From Mycobacterium asiaticum (GTDB lineage: Bacteria; Actinomycetota; Actinomycetes; Mycobacteriales; Mycobacteriaceae), in assembly GCF_001668675.1 (NCBI RefSeq), contig NZ_LZKQ01000189.1:22655-86654 (forward strand): a DNA stretch of 64,000 bases, given 5' to 3'. The position numbers and the translations under genes are program-made. A model generated the notes under the pieces. It was not told where the DNA came from and did no database searches. It saw nothing but the letters and a program-made list of their open reading frames with translations. Shown here piece after piece: positions 46,971-58,674 of the stretch (position 1 is its first letter; every line of letters begins with the position of its first letter).

Positions 46971-48294
46971 CGCCCCCGCCACCCCGCTGACACCGGTCAT
47001 CAGCCGCTACTGGGACGACCCCGAATCCTGGTCGCTTGCGACCTACGAACGCTACGACGGCTACCGGGCCATGAAGAAGGCCCTGACCATGAATCCCGAC
47101 GATGTGATCGGGACGGTGAAGGACTCCGGGTTGCGTGGCCGCGGTGGTGCCGGCTTCTCGACCGGGACCAAGTGGTCGTTCATCCCGCAGGGCGACACCG
47201 GACCGGCGGCCAAGCCGCATTACCTGGTGGTCAACGCCGACGAGTCCGAACCCGGTACATGCAAAGACATTCCGTTGATGCTGGCGACACCGCATGTGCT
47301 CGTCGAGGGCGTGATCATCGCCTCCTACGCGATCCGGGCCAGCCATGCCTTCATCTACGTGCGTGGTGAAGTGGTGCCGGTGCTGCGGCGGCTGCAGAAC
47401 GCCGTCGCCGAGGCCTACGCCGCCGGCTACCTCGGCCGCGACATCGGCGGCTCCGGTTTCAACCTGGAGCTGGTGGTGCACGCGGGCGCCGGGGCATACA
47501 TCTGCGGCGAGGAGACCGCGCTGCTCGACTCACTGGAAGGCCGCCGCGGCCAGCCGCGACTGCGGCCGCCCTTCCCCGCCGTCGCCGGCCTGTACGGCTG
47601 CCCCACGGTGATCAACAACGTGGAGACCATTGCCAGTGTCCCGTCGATCATCCTCAACGGTGTCGACTGGTTCCGTTCCATGGGCAGCGAGAAATCGCCT
47701 GGCTTCACGCTGTATTCGTTGTCCGGGCATGTCACCAACCCCGGGCAGTACGAAGCGCCGCTGGGCATCACGCTGCGTGAGTTGCTCGACTACGCGGGAG
47801 GCGTCCGGGCGGGCCACAAGCTGAAGTTCTGGACACCGGGTGGGTCCTCCACCCCGCTGCTGACCGACGAACACCTCGACGTGCCGCTGGACTACGAGGG
47901 TGTCGGCGGCGTCGGCTCGATGCTGGGCACCAAGGCGCTGGAGATCTTCGACGAAACCACTTGCGTGGTGCGGGCGGTGCGGCGCTGGACCGAGTTCTAC
48001 AAGCACGAATCTTGCGGCAAGTGCACCCCGTGCCGGGAGGGCACCTTCTGGCTGGACAAGATCTACGAGCGGCTGGAGACCGGCCGGGGCACCCGTGAGG
48101 ACCTCGACAAGTTGCTGGACATCTCGGACGCAATCCTCGGAAAGTCGTTCTGCGCGTTGGGTGATGGTGCCGCCAGTCCGGTGATGTCGTCGATCCAGCA
48201 CTTCCGGGAGGAATACATCGCCCACGTCGAATCCGGCGGCTGCCCGTTCGACCCCCGAGACTCCATGCTGACGTTGGACGGAGTGAAAGCGTGA
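46963..48294 (+). CDS. nuoF: NADH-quinone oxidoreductase subunit F
   Basis: The 443-residue subunit binds NADH and FMN and the [4Fe-4S] cluster N3. Motifs in order are [16 protein letters not shown] (FMN/NADH), [31 protein letters not shown], and the cluster ligands [11 protein letters not shown] plus a later Cys in [10 protein letters not shown]. The ATG at 46963 ([15 protein letters not shown]) agrees with other mycobacterial starts. It overlaps nuoG by four bases (GTGA). Confidence 0.96.
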   Translation: MTSAPATPLTPVISRYWDDPESWSLATYERYDGYRAMKKALTMNPDDVIGTVKDSGLRGRGGAGFSTGTKWSFIPQGDTGPAAKPHYLVVNADESEPGTCKDIPLMLATPHVLVEGVIIASYAIRASHAFIYVRGEVVPVLRRLQNAVAEAYAAGYLGRDIGGSGFNLELVVHAGAGAYICGEETALLDSLEGRRGQPRLRPPFPAVAGLYGCPTVINNVETIASVPSIILNGVDWFRSMGSEKSPGFTLYSLSGHVTNPGQYEAPLGITLRELLDYAGGVRAGHKLKFWTPGGSSTPLLTDEHLDVPLDYEGVGGVGSMLGTKALEIFDETTCVVRAVRRWTEFYKHESCGKCTPCREGTFWLDKIYERLETGRGTREDLDKLLDISDAILGKSFCALGDGAASPVMSSIQHFREEYIAHVESGGCPFDPRDSMLTLDGVKA

Positions 48295-50705
48295 CCCAGA
48301 CAGCTGACGCTGAGAACCGCTTGGCTCAGCCCGAGATGGTGTCGCTGACCATCGACGGAGTCGAGATCAGCGTTCCCAAGGGCACTTTGGTGATCCGCGC
48401 CGCCGAGTTGATGGGCATCCAGATCCCCCGGTTCTGCGACCACCCGCTGCTCGACCCGGTCGGCGCCTGCCGGCAGTGCCTGGTCGAGGTGGAAGGCCAG
48501 CGCAAGCCGCTGGCATCCTGCACCACCGTCTGCACCGACGACATGGTGGTGCGCACCCAGCTCACCTCCCCGGCCGCGGACAAGGCCCAGCACGGCGTGA
48601 TGGAACTGCTGCTGATCAACCACCCGCTGGACTGCCCGATGTGCGACAAGGGCGGCGAATGCCCCCTGCAGAACCAGGCAATGTCCAACGGCCGCGCGGA
48701 ATCTCGTTTCACCGATCCCAAGCGCACCTTCGCCAAGCCGATCAACATCTCGTCGCAGGTGCTGCTGGACCGGGAGCGCTGCATCCTGTGCGCCCGGTGC
48801 ACCCGGTTCGCCAACCAGATCGCCGGCGACACGTTCATCGACATGCAGGAGCGCGGCGCCCTGCAGCAGGTCGGCATTTACGCCAACGAGCCCTTCGAGT
48901 CCTACTTCTCCGGCAACACCGTGCAGGTCTGTCCGGTGGGCGCGCTGACGGGCACCGCGTACCGCTTCCGGGCCCGGCCGTTCGACCTGGTGTCCAGTCC
49001 GAGCGTGTGCGAGCACTGCGCGTCCGGATGTGCGCAGCGCACCGACCACCGCCGCGGCAAGGTGACCCGCCGGCTGGCCGGTGACGACCCCGAGGTCAAC
49101 GAGGAGTGGAACTGCGACAAGGGCCGGTGGGCTTTCACCTACGCGACCCAACCGGATGTGATCACCACGCCGCTGATCCGGGACTCGGGCGGCGAGCTGG
49201 TACCGGCGTCGTGGGCGCACGCGATCGTGGCGGCGACGCAGGGACTCGAGGCGGCCCGCGGGCGCACCGGCGTGCTGGTTGGCGGCCGGGTCACCTGGGA
49301 GGACGCCTACGCCTATGCCAAGTTCGCGCGAATCGTGCTGGACACCAATGACATCGACTTCCGGGCCCGTCCCTCCTCGGCCGAAGAGGCCGATTTCCTG
49401 GCGGCGCGCATTGCCGGGCGACCGGTCACCGTCAGCTACTCCGACCTGGAGGCGGCGCCGGTCGTCCTGCTGGTCGGCTTCGAGCCGGAAGAGGAATCGC
49501 CGATCGTCTTCCTGCGGCTGCGCAAGGCCGCCCGCAAGAACAACCTTCCGGTGTATGCCGTCGCTCCGTTCGCGAGTCGTGGGCTGACGAAAATGTCGGG
49601 CCGGTTGCTGCAGACCGCTCCCGGCGCCGAGCCCTCCACATTGGACGGGCTGGCGACCGGGGAGATCGGGGACCTGCTCAGCACCCCGGGCGCGGTGATC
49701 ATGGTCGGGGAGCGCCTGGCCACGGTGCCCGGCGGCTTCTCCGCCGCGGCCCGGCTTGCCGACACCACCGGGGCACGGTTGGCCTGGGTGCCGCGGCGCG
49801 CCGGGGAACGCGGTGCCCTGGAAGCCGGTGCCCTGCCCGGGCTGTTGCCCGGTGGCCGCCCCGCCGCTGACGAGGCCGCGCGCTCGCAGGTCGCCGCGGC
49901 GTGGCATGTCGACGAATTGCCTACTACGGCAGGACGTGACACGGACGGCATCCTGGCCGCGGCCATCGACGGAACGCTGGGCGCGCTGCTGGTCGGCGGC
50001 ATCGAACCGGGCGACTTCGCCGACCCGGCCGCGGTGCTCGCCGCCCTGGACACCGCGCCGTTCGTGGTCAGCCTCGAAATGCGGCACAGCGCCGTCACCG
50101 AGCGGGCCGACGTGGTGTTCCCGGTCGCGCCCACCACCCAGAAGTCGGGTGCATTCGTCAACTGGGAGGGCCGCTATCGCGGCTTCGAACCCGCGTTCCA
50201 TGGCACCACCCTGCAGGCCAGCCAGTCCGACCACCGCGTGCTCGACACGTTGGCCGACGAGATGGGCGTCTATCTGGGTTGCGCCACAGTCGAATCCGCC
50301 CGCGAGGAACTCTCGGCCCTGGGCACTTGGGACGGCAAGCACCCGGCCGGCCCGGCGGCCGAGGCGGCATCGCCCGCCGAACCCGGCGCCGGTCAGGCGG
50401 TGCTGACCGGCTGGCGGTTGCTGCTGGACGCCGGTCGCGGACAGGACGGCGAACCACACCTGGCCGGCACCGCGCGCAAGCCCGAAGTGCGATTGTCGGC
50501 GAACACCGCCGCCGAGATCGGCGCCGGCGACGGGGATCCCGTCACGGTCAGCACCGACCGTGGCTCGATCACCCTGCCGCTCAACGTCACCGACATGCCC
50601 GACCGGGTGGTGTGGCTGCCGATCAACTCACCGGGTTCGGCGGTGCACAAAGATCTTGGCGTCACACTGGGTGCCGTCGTGAACATCGGGGTGGGTGCCA
50701 AATGA
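48291..50705 (+). CDS. nuoG: NADH-quinone oxidoreductase subunit G
   Basis: This 804-residue protein is the long iron-sulfur subunit. The N-terminal ferredoxin-like domain has the [2Fe-2S] N1b ligands ([20 protein letters not shown]), followed by [12 protein letters not shown], the His-containing N5 region, and [14 protein letters not shown] for N4. A fourth cluster-type set ([14 protein letters not shown]) precedes a molybdopterin-oxidoreductase-like domain. The GTG start overlaps nuoF and the stop overlaps nuoH. Confidence 0.96.
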   Translation: MTQTADAENRLAQPEMVSLTIDGVEISVPKGTLVIRAAELMGIQIPRFCDHPLLDPVGACRQCLVEVEGQRKPLASCTTVCTDDMVVRTQLTSPAADKAQHGVMELLLINHPLDCPMCDKGGECPLQNQAMSNGRAESRFTDPKRTFAKPINISSQVLLDRERCILCARCTRFANQIAGDTFIDMQERGALQQVGIYANEPFESYFSGNTVQVCPVGALTGTAYRFRARPFDLVSSPSVCEHCASGCAQRTDHRRGKVTRRLAGDDPEVNEEWNCDKGRWAFTYATQPDVITTPLIRDSGGELVPASWAHAIVAATQGLEAARGRTGVLVGGRVTWEDAYAYAKFARIVLDTNDIDFRARPSSAEEADFLAARIAGRPVTVSYSDLEAAPVVLLVGFEPEEESPIVFLRLRKAARKNNLPVYAVAPFASRGLTKMSGRLLQTAPGAEPSTLDGLATGEIGDLLSTPGAVIMVGERLATVPGGFSAAARLADTTGARLAWVPRRAGERGALEAGALPGLLPGGRPAADEAARSQVAAAWHVDELPTTAGRDTDGILAAAIDGTLGALLVGGIEPGDFADPAAVLAALDTAPFVVSLEMRHSAVTERADVVFPVAPTTQKSGAFVNWEGRYRGFEPAFHGTTLQASQSDHRVLDTLADEMGVYLGCATVESAREELSALGTWDGKHPAGPAAEAASPAEPGAGQAVLTGWRLLLDAGRGQDGEPHLAGTARKPEVRLSANTAAEIGAGDGDPVTVSTDRGSITLPLNVTDMPDRVVWLPINSPGSAVHKDLGVTLGAVVNIGVGAK

Positions 50706-51964
50706 ACGGCTTGACCGCTTTCGGGCACGACGCCTGGTGGCTGGTGTTGGGCAAAGCGCTGGCCATCTTCGTCTACCTGGTGCTGACGGTGCTGGTGGCG
50801 ATCCTGCTCGAACGAAAGCTGCTGGGCCGCATGCAACTACGGCCCGGGCCCAACCGGGTGGGGCCGAAGGGTCTGCTGCAGAGCCTGGCCGACGGCGTCA
50901 AGCTGGCGCTGAAAGAGAGCATCACGCCCAAGGGCATCGACTGGTTCGTCTACTTCGCGGCGCCGGCCATCTCGGCGATTCCCGCGTTCACCGCCTTCGC
51001 GTTCATTCCGTTCGGCCCCGAGGTTTCGGTGTTCGGCCATTGGACTCCGTTGCAGCTCACCGATCTTCCGGTCGCGGTGCTGTTCATCCTGGGTCTGTCG
51101 GCGATCGGCGTGTACGGCATCGTGCTGGGCGGTTGGGCGTCGGGATCGACCTACCCGCTGCTCGGCGGGGTGCGGTCGACCGCCCAGGTGATCTCCTACG
51201 AGGTGGCGATGGGGCTGTCGTTCGCGGCCGTGTTCCTTTACGCCGGCACCATGTCGACATCGCAGATCGTGGCCGCCCAGGACCGCGTCTGGTACATCTT
51301 CCTGCTGCTGCCGTCGTTCTTGACGTACCTGATCTCCATGGTCGGTGAGACCAACCGGGCGCCGTTCGACCTGCCCGAAGCCGAGGGCGAATTGGTGGCC
51401 GGCTTCCATACCGAGTACTCGTCGCTGAAGTTCGCCATCTTCATGCTTGCCGAATACGTGAACATGACCACGGTTTCGGCGCTGGCGGCGACGATGTTCC
51501 TGGGCGGCTGGCACGCCCCGTGGCCGTTGAACCTGTGGGAGGGGGCCAACAGCGGCTGGTGGCCCGTGCTGTGGTTCACCGCCAAGGTGTGGACGTTCCT
51601 GTTCATCTACTTCTGGTTGCGCGCCACGCTCCCCCGGTTCCGCTACGACCAGTTCATGGCGCTGGGCTGGAAGCTGCTGATCCCGGTGTCGTTGGCGTGG
51701 ATCATGATCGCGGGCACTGTGCGCTGGCTGCGCAATCAGGGCTACCCCCACTGGACCCCGGTGCTGGTGATTTGCAGCCTGGTGGTGGCCGTCGTGCTGA
51801 TCGCAACGCTGCGCAAACCGTTCACTGTGCCCAAACGCCAGAAGCAGCGTGTCGAAAAGCCTGTCGGCGCAAGCGATCCGCAACCAGCATTCCCGACACC
51901 ACCACTGCCGATGAAGACCCTCGAACGGCCCGTTGGTGCGAGCAAGGAGAAGGCACGTGGCTAA
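50702..51964 (+). CDS. nuoH: NADH-quinone oxidoreductase subunit H
   Basis: The 420-residue membrane subunit has about eight helices and joins the two arms of complex I at the quinone chamber. Diagnostic blocks are [18 protein letters not shown] and [20 protein letters not shown] with [11 protein letters not shown] 65-residue basic, Pro-rich C-terminal tail (from about 355) is an extension common in actinobacteria. Its ATG overlaps the nuoG stop and its TAA lies inside nuoI. Confidence 0.96.
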   Translation: MNGLTAFGHDAWWLVLGKALAIFVYLVLTVLVAILLERKLLGRMQLRPGPNRVGPKGLLQSLADGVKLALKESITPKGIDWFVYFAAPAISAIPAFTAFAFIPFGPEVSVFGHWTPLQLTDLPVAVLFILGLSAIGVYGIVLGGWASGSTYPLLGGVRSTAQVISYEVAMGLSFAAVFLYAGTMSTSQIVAAQDRVWYIFLLLPSFLTYLISMVGETNRAPFDLPEAEGELVAGFHTEYSSLKFAIFMLAEYVNMTTVSALAATMFLGGWHAPWPLNLWEGANSGWWPVLWFTAKVWTFLFIYFWLRATLPRFRYDQFMALGWKLLIPVSLAWIMIAGTVRWLRNQGYPHWTPVLVICSLVVAVVLIATLRKPFTVPKRQKQRVEKPVGASDPQPAFPTPPLPMKTLERPVGASKEKARG

Positions 51965-52502
51965 ATTCTTGGACCCCATCGCCGGATTCGGCGTCACGTT
52001 CGGGTCGATGTTCAAGAAGACCATCACCGAGGAGTATCCGGAGAAGCCCGGCCCGGTGGCGCCCCGCTACCACGGCCGTCATCAGCTGAACCGCTATCCC
52101 GACGGGTTGGAGAAGTGCATCGGGTGCGAGTTGTGCGCCTGGTCCTGCCCCGCCGACGCGATCTACGTCGAGGGCGCCGACAACACCGAGGAAGCGCGGT
52201 ACTCGCCGGGGGAACGCTACGGCCGGGTTTACCAGATCAACTATCTGCGCTGCATCGGTTGCGGGCTGTGCATCGAAGCCTGCCCCACCCGCGCCCTGAC
52301 GATGACCAACGACTACGAGCTGGCCGACGACAACCGCGCAGACCTGATCTACGAGAAGGACCGGCTGCTGGCGCCGCTGGAGCCCGGTATGACGGAACCG
52401 CCGCATCCGAGGGCGGAGGGTGCCACCGACAAGGATTACTACCTGGGCAACGTGACCGCGGACGGAGTGCGGCAAAGTCAGGAAGCCGGGGACCCCCGGT
52501 GA
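51957..52502 (+). CDS. nuoI: NADH-quinone oxidoreductase subunit I
   Basis: This 181-residue ferredoxin-like subunit carries the two [4Fe-4S] clusters N6a and N6b: [12 protein letters not shown] and [12 protein letters not shown]. The GTG at 51957 (then AKFLDPIAG) has AAGGAGAAGG upstream and overlaps nuoH by eight bases. The final GTGA overlaps the nuoJ start. Length is normal for the family. Confidence 0.96.
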   Translation: MAKFLDPIAGFGVTFGSMFKKTITEEYPEKPGPVAPRYHGRHQLNRYPDGLEKCIGCELCAWSCPADAIYVEGADNTEEARYSPGERYGRVYQINYLRCIGCGLCIEACPTRALTMTNDYELADDNRADLIYEKDRLLAPLEPGMTEPPHPRAEGATDKDYYLGNVTADGVRQSQEAGDPR

Positions 52503-53287
52503 GCGTGATACTCGCCTCCAACCTGGCTCCGGAGCTCATCACCCGCACCTCCACCGGTGAAGCGGTGATGTTCTGGGTGCTCGGCGCGCTGGCGTTGGTC
52601 GGAGCCTTGGGCGTGGTGCTGGCCGTCAACGCCGTCTACTCGGCGATGTACCTGGCGATGACGATGCTGATCCTGGCGGTCTTCTACATCGCCCAGGACG
52701 CGCTGTTTCTGGGTGTCGTTCAAGTCGTGGTCTATACCGGCGCGGTGATGATGCTGTTCCTGTTCGTCCTGATGCTGATCGGCGTGGACTCGGCGGAATC
52801 GCTGAAGGAGACGCTGCGCGGACAACGGATCGCCGGAGTGGTGACCGGCGTCGGCTTTGGCATCCTGCTGATTGGCGGGATCGGCAACGTTGCGACAGCG
52901 GGCTTCCACGGGCTGGACGGCGCCAACGCCGGCGGCAACGTGGAAGGCCTTGCCGCCCTGATATTCACGCGCTACCTGTGGGCCTTCGAGTTGACCAGCG
53001 CGCTGCTGATCACCGCCGCGGTCGGCGCGATGATCCTGGCGCACCGGGAGCGGTTCGAGCGGCGCAAGACTCAGCGCGAGCTCTCTCAGGAACGCTTCCG
53101 TCCCGGCGGGCACCCCACCCCGCTGCCCAGCCCGGGTGTCTACGCGCGCCACAACGCCGTCGACGTCGCCGCCCTGCTGCCGGACGGTTCGTATTCGGAA
53201 CTGTCGGTCTCGCGCATCCTGCGCACCCGCGGCGCCGACGGCCTGGAGACACCGTCGCCCGAATCGGTCAAGGGAGGTGCGTCATGA
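52499..53287 (+). CDS. nuoJ: NADH-quinone oxidoreductase subunit J
   Basis: The 262-residue membrane subunit has five helices, including the conserved [21 protein letters not shown] segment with the pi-bulge region of NuoJ. A hydrophilic C-terminal tail of about 80 residues (from [13 protein letters not shown]) is longer than in enterobacteria. The start GTG 52499 overlaps the nuoI stop; its own stop overlaps nuoK (ATGA). Confidence 0.94.
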   Translation: MSVILASNLAPELITRTSTGEAVMFWVLGALALVGALGVVLAVNAVYSAMYLAMTMLILAVFYIAQDALFLGVVQVVVYTGAVMMLFLFVLMLIGVDSAESLKETLRGQRIAGVVTGVGFGILLIGGIGNVATAGFHGLDGANAGGNVEGLAALIFTRYLWAFELTSALLITAAVGAMILAHRERFERRKTQRELSQERFRPGGHPTPLPSPGVYARHNAVDVAALLPDGSYSELSVSRILRTRGADGLETPSPESVKGGAS

Positions 53288-53583
53288 ATCCGGCCAACTA
53301 CCTTTACCTTTCGGCGTTGCTGTTCACCATCGGAGCGGCCGGCGTGCTGCTGCGGCGCAACGCGATCGTCATGTTCATGTGCGTGGAGCTGATGCTCAAC
53401 GCGGTAAACCTGGCGTTCGTCACCTTCGCCCGCATGCACGGCAAGCTCGATGGACAGATGATCGCGTTCTTCACCATGGTGGTCGCCGCCTGCGAGGTGG
53501 TGATCGGCCTGGCGATCATCATGACGATTTTCCGTACCCGCAAATCGGCGTCGGTCGACGACGCGAATCTACTCAAAGGCTGA
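53284..53583 (+). CDS. nuoK: NADH-quinone oxidoreductase subunit K
   Basis: This 99-residue protein has three helices and belongs to the proton channel region. The two functional glutamates appear in [11 protein letters not shown] and [12 protein letters not shown]. It starts in the nuoJ stop; ten bases separate its stop from the nuoL GTG. Confidence 0.95.
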   Translation: MNPANYLYLSALLFTIGAAGVLLRRNAIVMFMCVELMLNAVNLAFVTFARMHGKLDGQMIAFFTMVVAACEVVIGLAIIMTIFRTRKSASVDDANLLKG

Positions 53584-53593
53584 AAGAGCCAAC

Positions 53594-55495
53594 GTGAATA
53601 ACCTGGCGCTTCATTACACCTGGCTGCTCGTGGCACTGCCACTTGCGGGGGCCGCAATCCTGCTGTTCGGCGGTCGACGCACCGACGCGTGGGGCCATTG
53701 GCTGGGTACTTTGGCCGCCTTGTCGGCCTTCGGCGTGGGCGTGACGCTGCTGACCGACCTGTTGAGCCGGCCCGCCGAGGAGCGCACCGTCAGCCAGACG
53801 GTGTTCAGCTGGATACCGGTCGGCGGCCTGCAGGTGGACTTCGGCCTGCAGATCGACCAGCTGTCCATGTGTTTCGTGCTGTTGATCTCTGGTGTCGGGT
53901 CGTTGATCCACATCTACTCGATCGCCTACATGGCCGAGGACGAGGACCGCCGCAGGTTTTTCGGCTACCTCAACCTGTTCCTGGCTTCGATGCTGCTGTT
54001 GGTGGTCGCGGACAACTACGTGCTGCTCTACGTCGGGTGGGAAGGCGTCGGCCTGGCGTCCTACCTGCTGATCGGGTTCTGGTACCACAAGCCGTCGGCC
54101 GCCACCGCGGCCAAGAAGGCGTTCGTGATGAACCGGGTCGGGGACGCCGGCCTGGCACTGGCCATGTTCTTGATGTTCGCCACCTTCGGAACCGTGTCCT
54201 ACAGCGGCGTTTTCGCCGGAGTGCCGGCGGCGAGCCAGAGCGTGCTGAACGTGACGGGACTGCTGCTGCTGCTGGGTGCCTGCGCGAAGTCCGCCCAGGT
54301 GCCCCTGCAGGCGTGGTTGGGTGACGCCATGGAAGGCCCCACCCCGGTGTCGGCCCTGATCCACGCGGCCACCATGGTGACCGCCGGTGTCTACCTGATC
54401 GTGCGGTCCAACCCGTTGTTCAACCTGGCCCCCGGCGCTCAATTGGGTGTCGTCATCGTCGGCGCCGTCACGTTGATGCTCGGGGCGTTCATCGGCTGCG
54501 CGAAGGACGACATCAAGCGCGCACTGGCCGCCTCCACCATGAGCCAGATCGGCTACATGGTGCTGGCCGCGGGGTTGGGCCCGGCCGGTTACGCCTTCGC
54601 GATCATGCACCTGCTCACCCACGGCTTCTTCAAGGCCGGCCTGTTCCTCGGGTCCGGGTCGATCATCCACGCCATGCACGAGGAACAGGACATGCGTCGT
54701 TACGGCGGCCTGCGCGCGGCGCTGCCCATCACGTTCGTGACGTTCGGCCTGGGATACCTGGCGATCATCGGCGTGCCACCGTTCGCCGGCTTCTTCTCCA
54801 AGGACGCGATCATCGAGGCGGCACTGGGGTCCGGCGGCACCCGCGGCTACATCCTGGGCGGCGCGGCCCTGTTGGGCGCGGGCATCACCGCGTTCTACAT
54901 GACGCGGGTGATGCTGATGACGTTCTTCGGTAAGAAGCGTTGGGCTCCGGGACTGCATCCGCACGAGGCACCCGCCCTGATGGCGTGGCCGATGATCCTG
55001 CTTGCGGTCGGGTCGGTCTTCTCCGGTGGCCTGTTCGCGATCGGCGGCACGCTGCAGCACTGGCTCGAACCGGTGGTCGGCGGGCACGAGGAAACCACCC
55101 ATGCGGTGCCCGCCTGGGTCAGTACGTCACTCGCGCTGGGTGTGGTGGTCGTCGGTATCGCGGTGGCCTACCGGATGTATGGCGGAAAGGCCGAAATCCC
55201 GCGGGTGGCGCCGTCTCAGGTCTCGGTGCTCACGGCGGCCGCTCGCGCCGACGGGTACGGCGACGCCTTCAACGAGGAGGTTTTCATGCGCCCCGGTGCG
55301 CAGCTGACGTACACGCTGGTGGGGGTGGACAACGCCGGCGTGGACGGCTCCGTCAACGCGCTCGCGGCTCTGGTGAGCCGGACCTCGAATCGGTTGCGAG
55401 GCATGCAAACCGGCTTCGCGCGCAATTACGCGTTGTCGATGCTGGTGGGTGCCGCGCTGGTGGCCGGTGCGCTGTTGGCGGTGAACCTGTGGTGA
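53594..55495 (+). CDS. nuoL: NADH-quinone oxidoreductase subunit L
   Basis: The 633-residue antiporter-like subunit is at the far end of the membrane arm and has about 16 helices. Key residues of the proton path are in [15 protein letters not shown] (Glu) and [20 protein letters not shown] (Lys), followed by [15 protein letters not shown]. The GTG start at 53594 has AAAGAGCC upstream. Its stop overlaps the nuoM start (GTGA). Confidence 0.96.
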   Translation: MNNLALHYTWLLVALPLAGAAILLFGGRRTDAWGHWLGTLAALSAFGVGVTLLTDLLSRPAEERTVSQTVFSWIPVGGLQVDFGLQIDQLSMCFVLLISGVGSLIHIYSIAYMAEDEDRRRFFGYLNLFLASMLLLVVADNYVLLYVGWEGVGLASYLLIGFWYHKPSAATAAKKAFVMNRVGDAGLALAMFLMFATFGTVSYSGVFAGVPAASQSVLNVTGLLLLLGACAKSAQVPLQAWLGDAMEGPTPVSALIHAATMVTAGVYLIVRSNPLFNLAPGAQLGVVIVGAVTLMLGAFIGCAKDDIKRALAASTMSQIGYMVLAAGLGPAGYAFAIMHLLTHGFFKAGLFLGSGSIIHAMHEEQDMRRYGGLRAALPITFVTFGLGYLAIIGVPPFAGFFSKDAIIEAALGSGGTRGYILGGAALLGAGITAFYMTRVMLMTFFGKKRWAPGLHPHEAPALMAWPMILLAVGSVFSGGLFAIGGTLQHWLEPVVGGHEETTHAVPAWVSTSLALGVVVVGIAVAYRMYGGKAEIPRVAPSQVSVLTAAARADGYGDAFNEEVFMRPGAQLTYTLVGVDNAGVDGSVNALAALVSRTSNRLRGMQTGFARNYALSMLVGAALVAGALLAVNLW

Positions 55496-57093
55496 CCGGC
55501 ATCCCGTGGCTGACCGTCCTGTGGCTGGTGCCGCTGGCCGGATCGGTGTTGATCATTCTGCTGCCGCCGGGACTGCGCCGGGCCGTGAAATGGACCGGGG
55601 TGACGGTGAGCATCCTGACCCTGGCGGTGTCCCTCATCGTGGCCGCCGGGTTCAAGCCGGGTGGAGACACCTACCAGTTCACCGAGAAGCATTCCTGGAT
55701 CCCGTCTTTCGGCGCCGGATACACGCTCGGGGTGGACGGCATCGGTCTGATCCTGGTGCTGCTGACCACGGTGCTGATACCGCTGCTGCTGGTGGCCGGC
55801 TGGAATGACGGCGGCGATGCCGACAGCTCGTCAGGTCGGGAGGGCCGCCCGCGCGGGGTGCACGCCTACGTCGCGCTGACGCTGGCCATCGAGTCAATGG
55901 TGCTGATCTCGGTGGTGGCCCTCGATGTGCTGCTGTTCTACGTCTTCTTCGAGGCGATGCTGATCCCGATGTACTTCCTGATCGGCGGGTTCGGTCACGG
56001 CAGTGAGCGGTCGCGCGCGGCGGTCAAGTTCCTGTTGTACAACCTGTTCGGCGGTCTGATCATGCTGGCCGCGGTGATCGGTCTCTATGTGGTGACCACC
56101 CAACACGGCGGGGGCACCTTCGATTTCGTCCGGATCGTGGAAGACGTGCGCGCCGGGCGCTACCGCGACGTGGACCCCGCCGTGCTCAAGGCGCTGTTCC
56201 TGGGCTTCATGTTCGCCTTCGCGGTCAAGGCGCCGCTGTGGCCGTTCCACCGCTGGCTGCCCGACGCATGCGTCGAGGCGACGCCGGCCACCGCGGTGCT
56301 GATCACCGCCGTGATGGACAAGGTCGGCACCTTCGGCATGCTGCGCTATTGCCTGCAGCTGTTCCCCGACGCCTCAACGTATTTCCGGCCGGTGATCGTC
56401 ACGCTGGCCATCATCGGGGTGATCTACGGCGCGATCGTCGCGATCGGTCAGACCGACATGATGCGCCTGATCGCCTACACGTCGATTTCGCACTTCGGGT
56501 TCATCATCGCCGGCATCTTCGTGATGACCACGCAGGGCCAGAGCGGGTCGACGCTGTACATGCTCAACCACGGCATCTCCACGGCCGCGGTGTTCCTGAT
56601 CGCGGGCTTCCTGGTGTCACGGCGCGGCAGTCGGTTGATCGCCGATTACGGCGGCGTGCAGAAGGTGGCCCCGATCCTGGCCGGCACGTTCCTGGTGTCC
56701 TGCATGGCTACCCTGTCGCTGCCCGGCCTCGCGCCCTTCGTCAGCGAATTCCTGGTACTGCTGGGCACATTCAACCGCTACTGGCTGGCGGCGGCCTTCG
56801 GGGTCACGGCCCTGGTGCTGGCCGCCATCTACATGCTCTGGCTCTACCAGCGGGTGATGACCGGCCCGGTGGCCAAGGACAACGAGAAGATCCGCGATCT
56901 GGTGCCGCGGGAAATGATCGTCGTTGCCCCGCTGATCGCACTGCTGCTGGTGCTCGGTGTCTATCCGAAGCCGGTGCTCGACCGGATCAACCCGTCGGTC
57001 GAACACACCATGAGCACCATCCGACAGCAGGATCCCGCGCCGACAGTGCCCATAGGCGTGCGCCCGACAACGGCCGAAGGACCGCACCCATGA
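55492..57093 (+). CDS. nuoM: NADH-quinone oxidoreductase subunit M
   Basis: This 533-residue antiporter-like subunit carries [19 protein letters not shown] (Glu) and [20 protein letters not shown] (Lys), the charged pair of the proton channel. A Ser/Gly-rich external loop near residue 105 ([17 protein letters not shown]) is unusual in length. The GTG start overlaps nuoL, and the TGA overlaps the nuoN ATG. Confidence 0.96.
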   Translation: MTGIPWLTVLWLVPLAGSVLIILLPPGLRRAVKWTGVTVSILTLAVSLIVAAGFKPGGDTYQFTEKHSWIPSFGAGYTLGVDGIGLILVLLTTVLIPLLLVAGWNDGGDADSSSGREGRPRGVHAYVALTLAIESMVLISVVALDVLLFYVFFEAMLIPMYFLIGGFGHGSERSRAAVKFLLYNLFGGLIMLAAVIGLYVVTTQHGGGTFDFVRIVEDVRAGRYRDVDPAVLKALFLGFMFAFAVKAPLWPFHRWLPDACVEATPATAVLITAVMDKVGTFGMLRYCLQLFPDASTYFRPVIVTLAIIGVIYGAIVAIGQTDMMRLIAYTSISHFGFIIAGIFVMTTQGQSGSTLYMLNHGISTAAVFLIAGFLVSRRGSRLIADYGGVQKVAPILAGTFLVSCMATLSLPGLAPFVSEFLVLLGTFNRYWLAAAFGVTALVLAAIYMLWLYQRVMTGPVAKDNEKIRDLVPREMIVVAPLIALLLVLGVYPKPVLDRINPSVEHTMSTIRQQDPAPTVPIGVRPTTAEGPHP

Positions 57094-58655
57094 TCAACAA
57101 ACCCAGCGTCGAGTACTTCCTGCTCTCCCCATTGTTCATCGTGTTCGGCGTGGCGGTGATCGGCGTGCTGGCCGAAGCGTTCCTGCCCCGCCGGCTGCGT
57201 TACGGCGTGCAGGTCGGCCTCACCCTCGCCGGCTTTGTGGCGGCATTCGCCGCGGTGATCGTGGTGGCCAAGTCGGTTCCGGCCGTGGGTCAGGCCACCG
57301 TGCTCGGAGCGATCGCCGTGGACCGGCCGGCGCTGTTCCTCCAGGGCACCGTGCTGCTGGTCGCCGTGCTCGGAACGATCTTCATCGCCGAGCGCCGACA
57401 CGTGGTCACCAAGTCGAAGGTGTTCGCGGGGCTGGATTCCTTTACCCCGCAAGCCTCTTCGACACCGGGCAGTGACATCGAGCGGGATGCCGAGCGAATG
57501 GGTGCCGCCCAGACCGAACTCTTTCCGCTGCTGACACTTTCGGTCGGCGGCATGCTGGTGTTCCCCGCCTCCAACGACCTGTTGACGATGTTCGTTGCGC
57601 TGGAAGTTCTTTCCCTGCCGCTGTACCTGATGTGTGGCCTGGCCCGACACCGCCGACTGCTGTCGCAGGAGGCGGCGCTGAAGTACTTCCTGCTGGGCGC
57701 GTTCTCGTCCGCGTTCTTCCTCTACGGTGTCGCGCTGCTCTACGGCGCCACCGGCACGCTGACTCTGCACTCCATCCGGGAGGCGCTGGCCGCGCAGAGT
57801 GACCGATCCATGGCGCTGGTCGGAGTCGCCCTGCTGGCGGTCGGCCTGCTGTTCAAAGTTGGCGCCGTCCCGTTCCATTCGTGGATTCCCGACGTCTATC
57901 AGGGGGCGCCCACCCCGATCACCGGGTTCATGGCTGCTGCCACCAAGGTGGCGGCGTTCGGGGCACTGGTGCGCGTCGTCTACGTGGCGTTGCCGCCGTT
58001 GCACGGCGACTGGCGCCCGGTGCTCTGGGCCATCTCGATCCTGACCATGGCCGTGGGGACCATCACCGCGGTAAACCAATCCGATGTCAAACGGATGCTG
58101 GCCTATTCGTCGGTGGCCCACGTCGGCTTCATCCTGACCGGTGTGATCGCCGACAACGCGGCGGGCCTTTCCTCGACGTTGTTCTATTTGGTGGCCTACA
58201 GTTTCAGCACGGTGGGCGCGTTCGCGATCGTCGGTCTGATCCGCAATGCGGACGGGGTCGAAGACGCGAGCCTGGCGAACTGGGCCGGGCTGGGGCAGCG
58301 ATCTCCCATTGTGGGCGTGATGCTTTCGATGTTCCTGCTGGCTTTCGCGGGCATCCCGTTGACGAGCGGCTTCATCAGCAAGTTCTCCGTGTTCAAAGCC
58401 GCCGCCGAGGGCGGTGCGGTGCCGCTGGTCATCATCGGTGTCATCTCCAGCGCGGTCGCGGCCTACTTCTACGTGCGAGTAATCGTGTTGATGTTCTTCA
58501 CCGAGGGCACCGACGACACGCCCCAGGTGGTGGCACCCGGCGTGCTGAGCAAGGCGGCAATCGCGGTGTGCGCCTTGGTCACCGTGGTGTTGGGTATCGT
58601 GCCGCAGCCGGTGCTGGACCTCGCTGACCACGCGGCGCAGTTACTGCAACACTGA
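57090..58655 (+). CDS. nuoN: NADH-quinone oxidoreductase subunit N
   Basis: The 521-residue antiporter-like subunit closes the operon. It has VALEVLSLPLYLMCGL (Glu) and LLFKVGAVPFHSWIPDVYQG (Lys). A hydrophilic segment near residues 115-145 (TPQASSTPGSDIERDAERM) is typical of the mycobacterial protein. The convergent PPE gene ends 19 bases later, and no clear terminator lies between them. Confidence 0.96.
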   Translation: MINKPSVEYFLLSPLFIVFGVAVIGVLAEAFLPRRLRYGVQVGLTLAGFVAAFAAVIVVAKSVPAVGQATVLGAIAVDRPALFLQGTVLLVAVLGTIFIAERRHVVTKSKVFAGLDSFTPQASSTPGSDIERDAERMGAAQTELFPLLTLSVGGMLVFPASNDLLTMFVALEVLSLPLYLMCGLARHRRLLSQEAALKYFLLGAFSSAFFLYGVALLYGATGTLTLHSIREALAAQSDRSMALVGVALLAVGLLFKVGAVPFHSWIPDVYQGAPTPITGFMAAATKVAAFGALVRVVYVALPPLHGDWRPVLWAISILTMAVGTITAVNQSDVKRMLAYSSVAHVGFILTGVIADNAAGLSSTLFYLVAYSFSTVGAFAIVGLIRNADGVEDASLANWAGLGQRSPIVGVMLSMFLLAFAGIPLTSGFISKFSVFKAAAEGGAVPLVIIGVISSAVAAYFYVRVIVLMFFTEGTDDTPQVVAPGVLSKAAIAVCALVTVVLGIVPQPVLDLADHAAQLLQH

Positions 58656-58674
58656 GGGATCCGGGCTGGAACGG

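Noticed and set aside
48063..50459. 798-codon leftward open frame across nuoF and nuoG
   Set aside because: It is a shadow of the intact nuoF and nuoG genes on the other strand.
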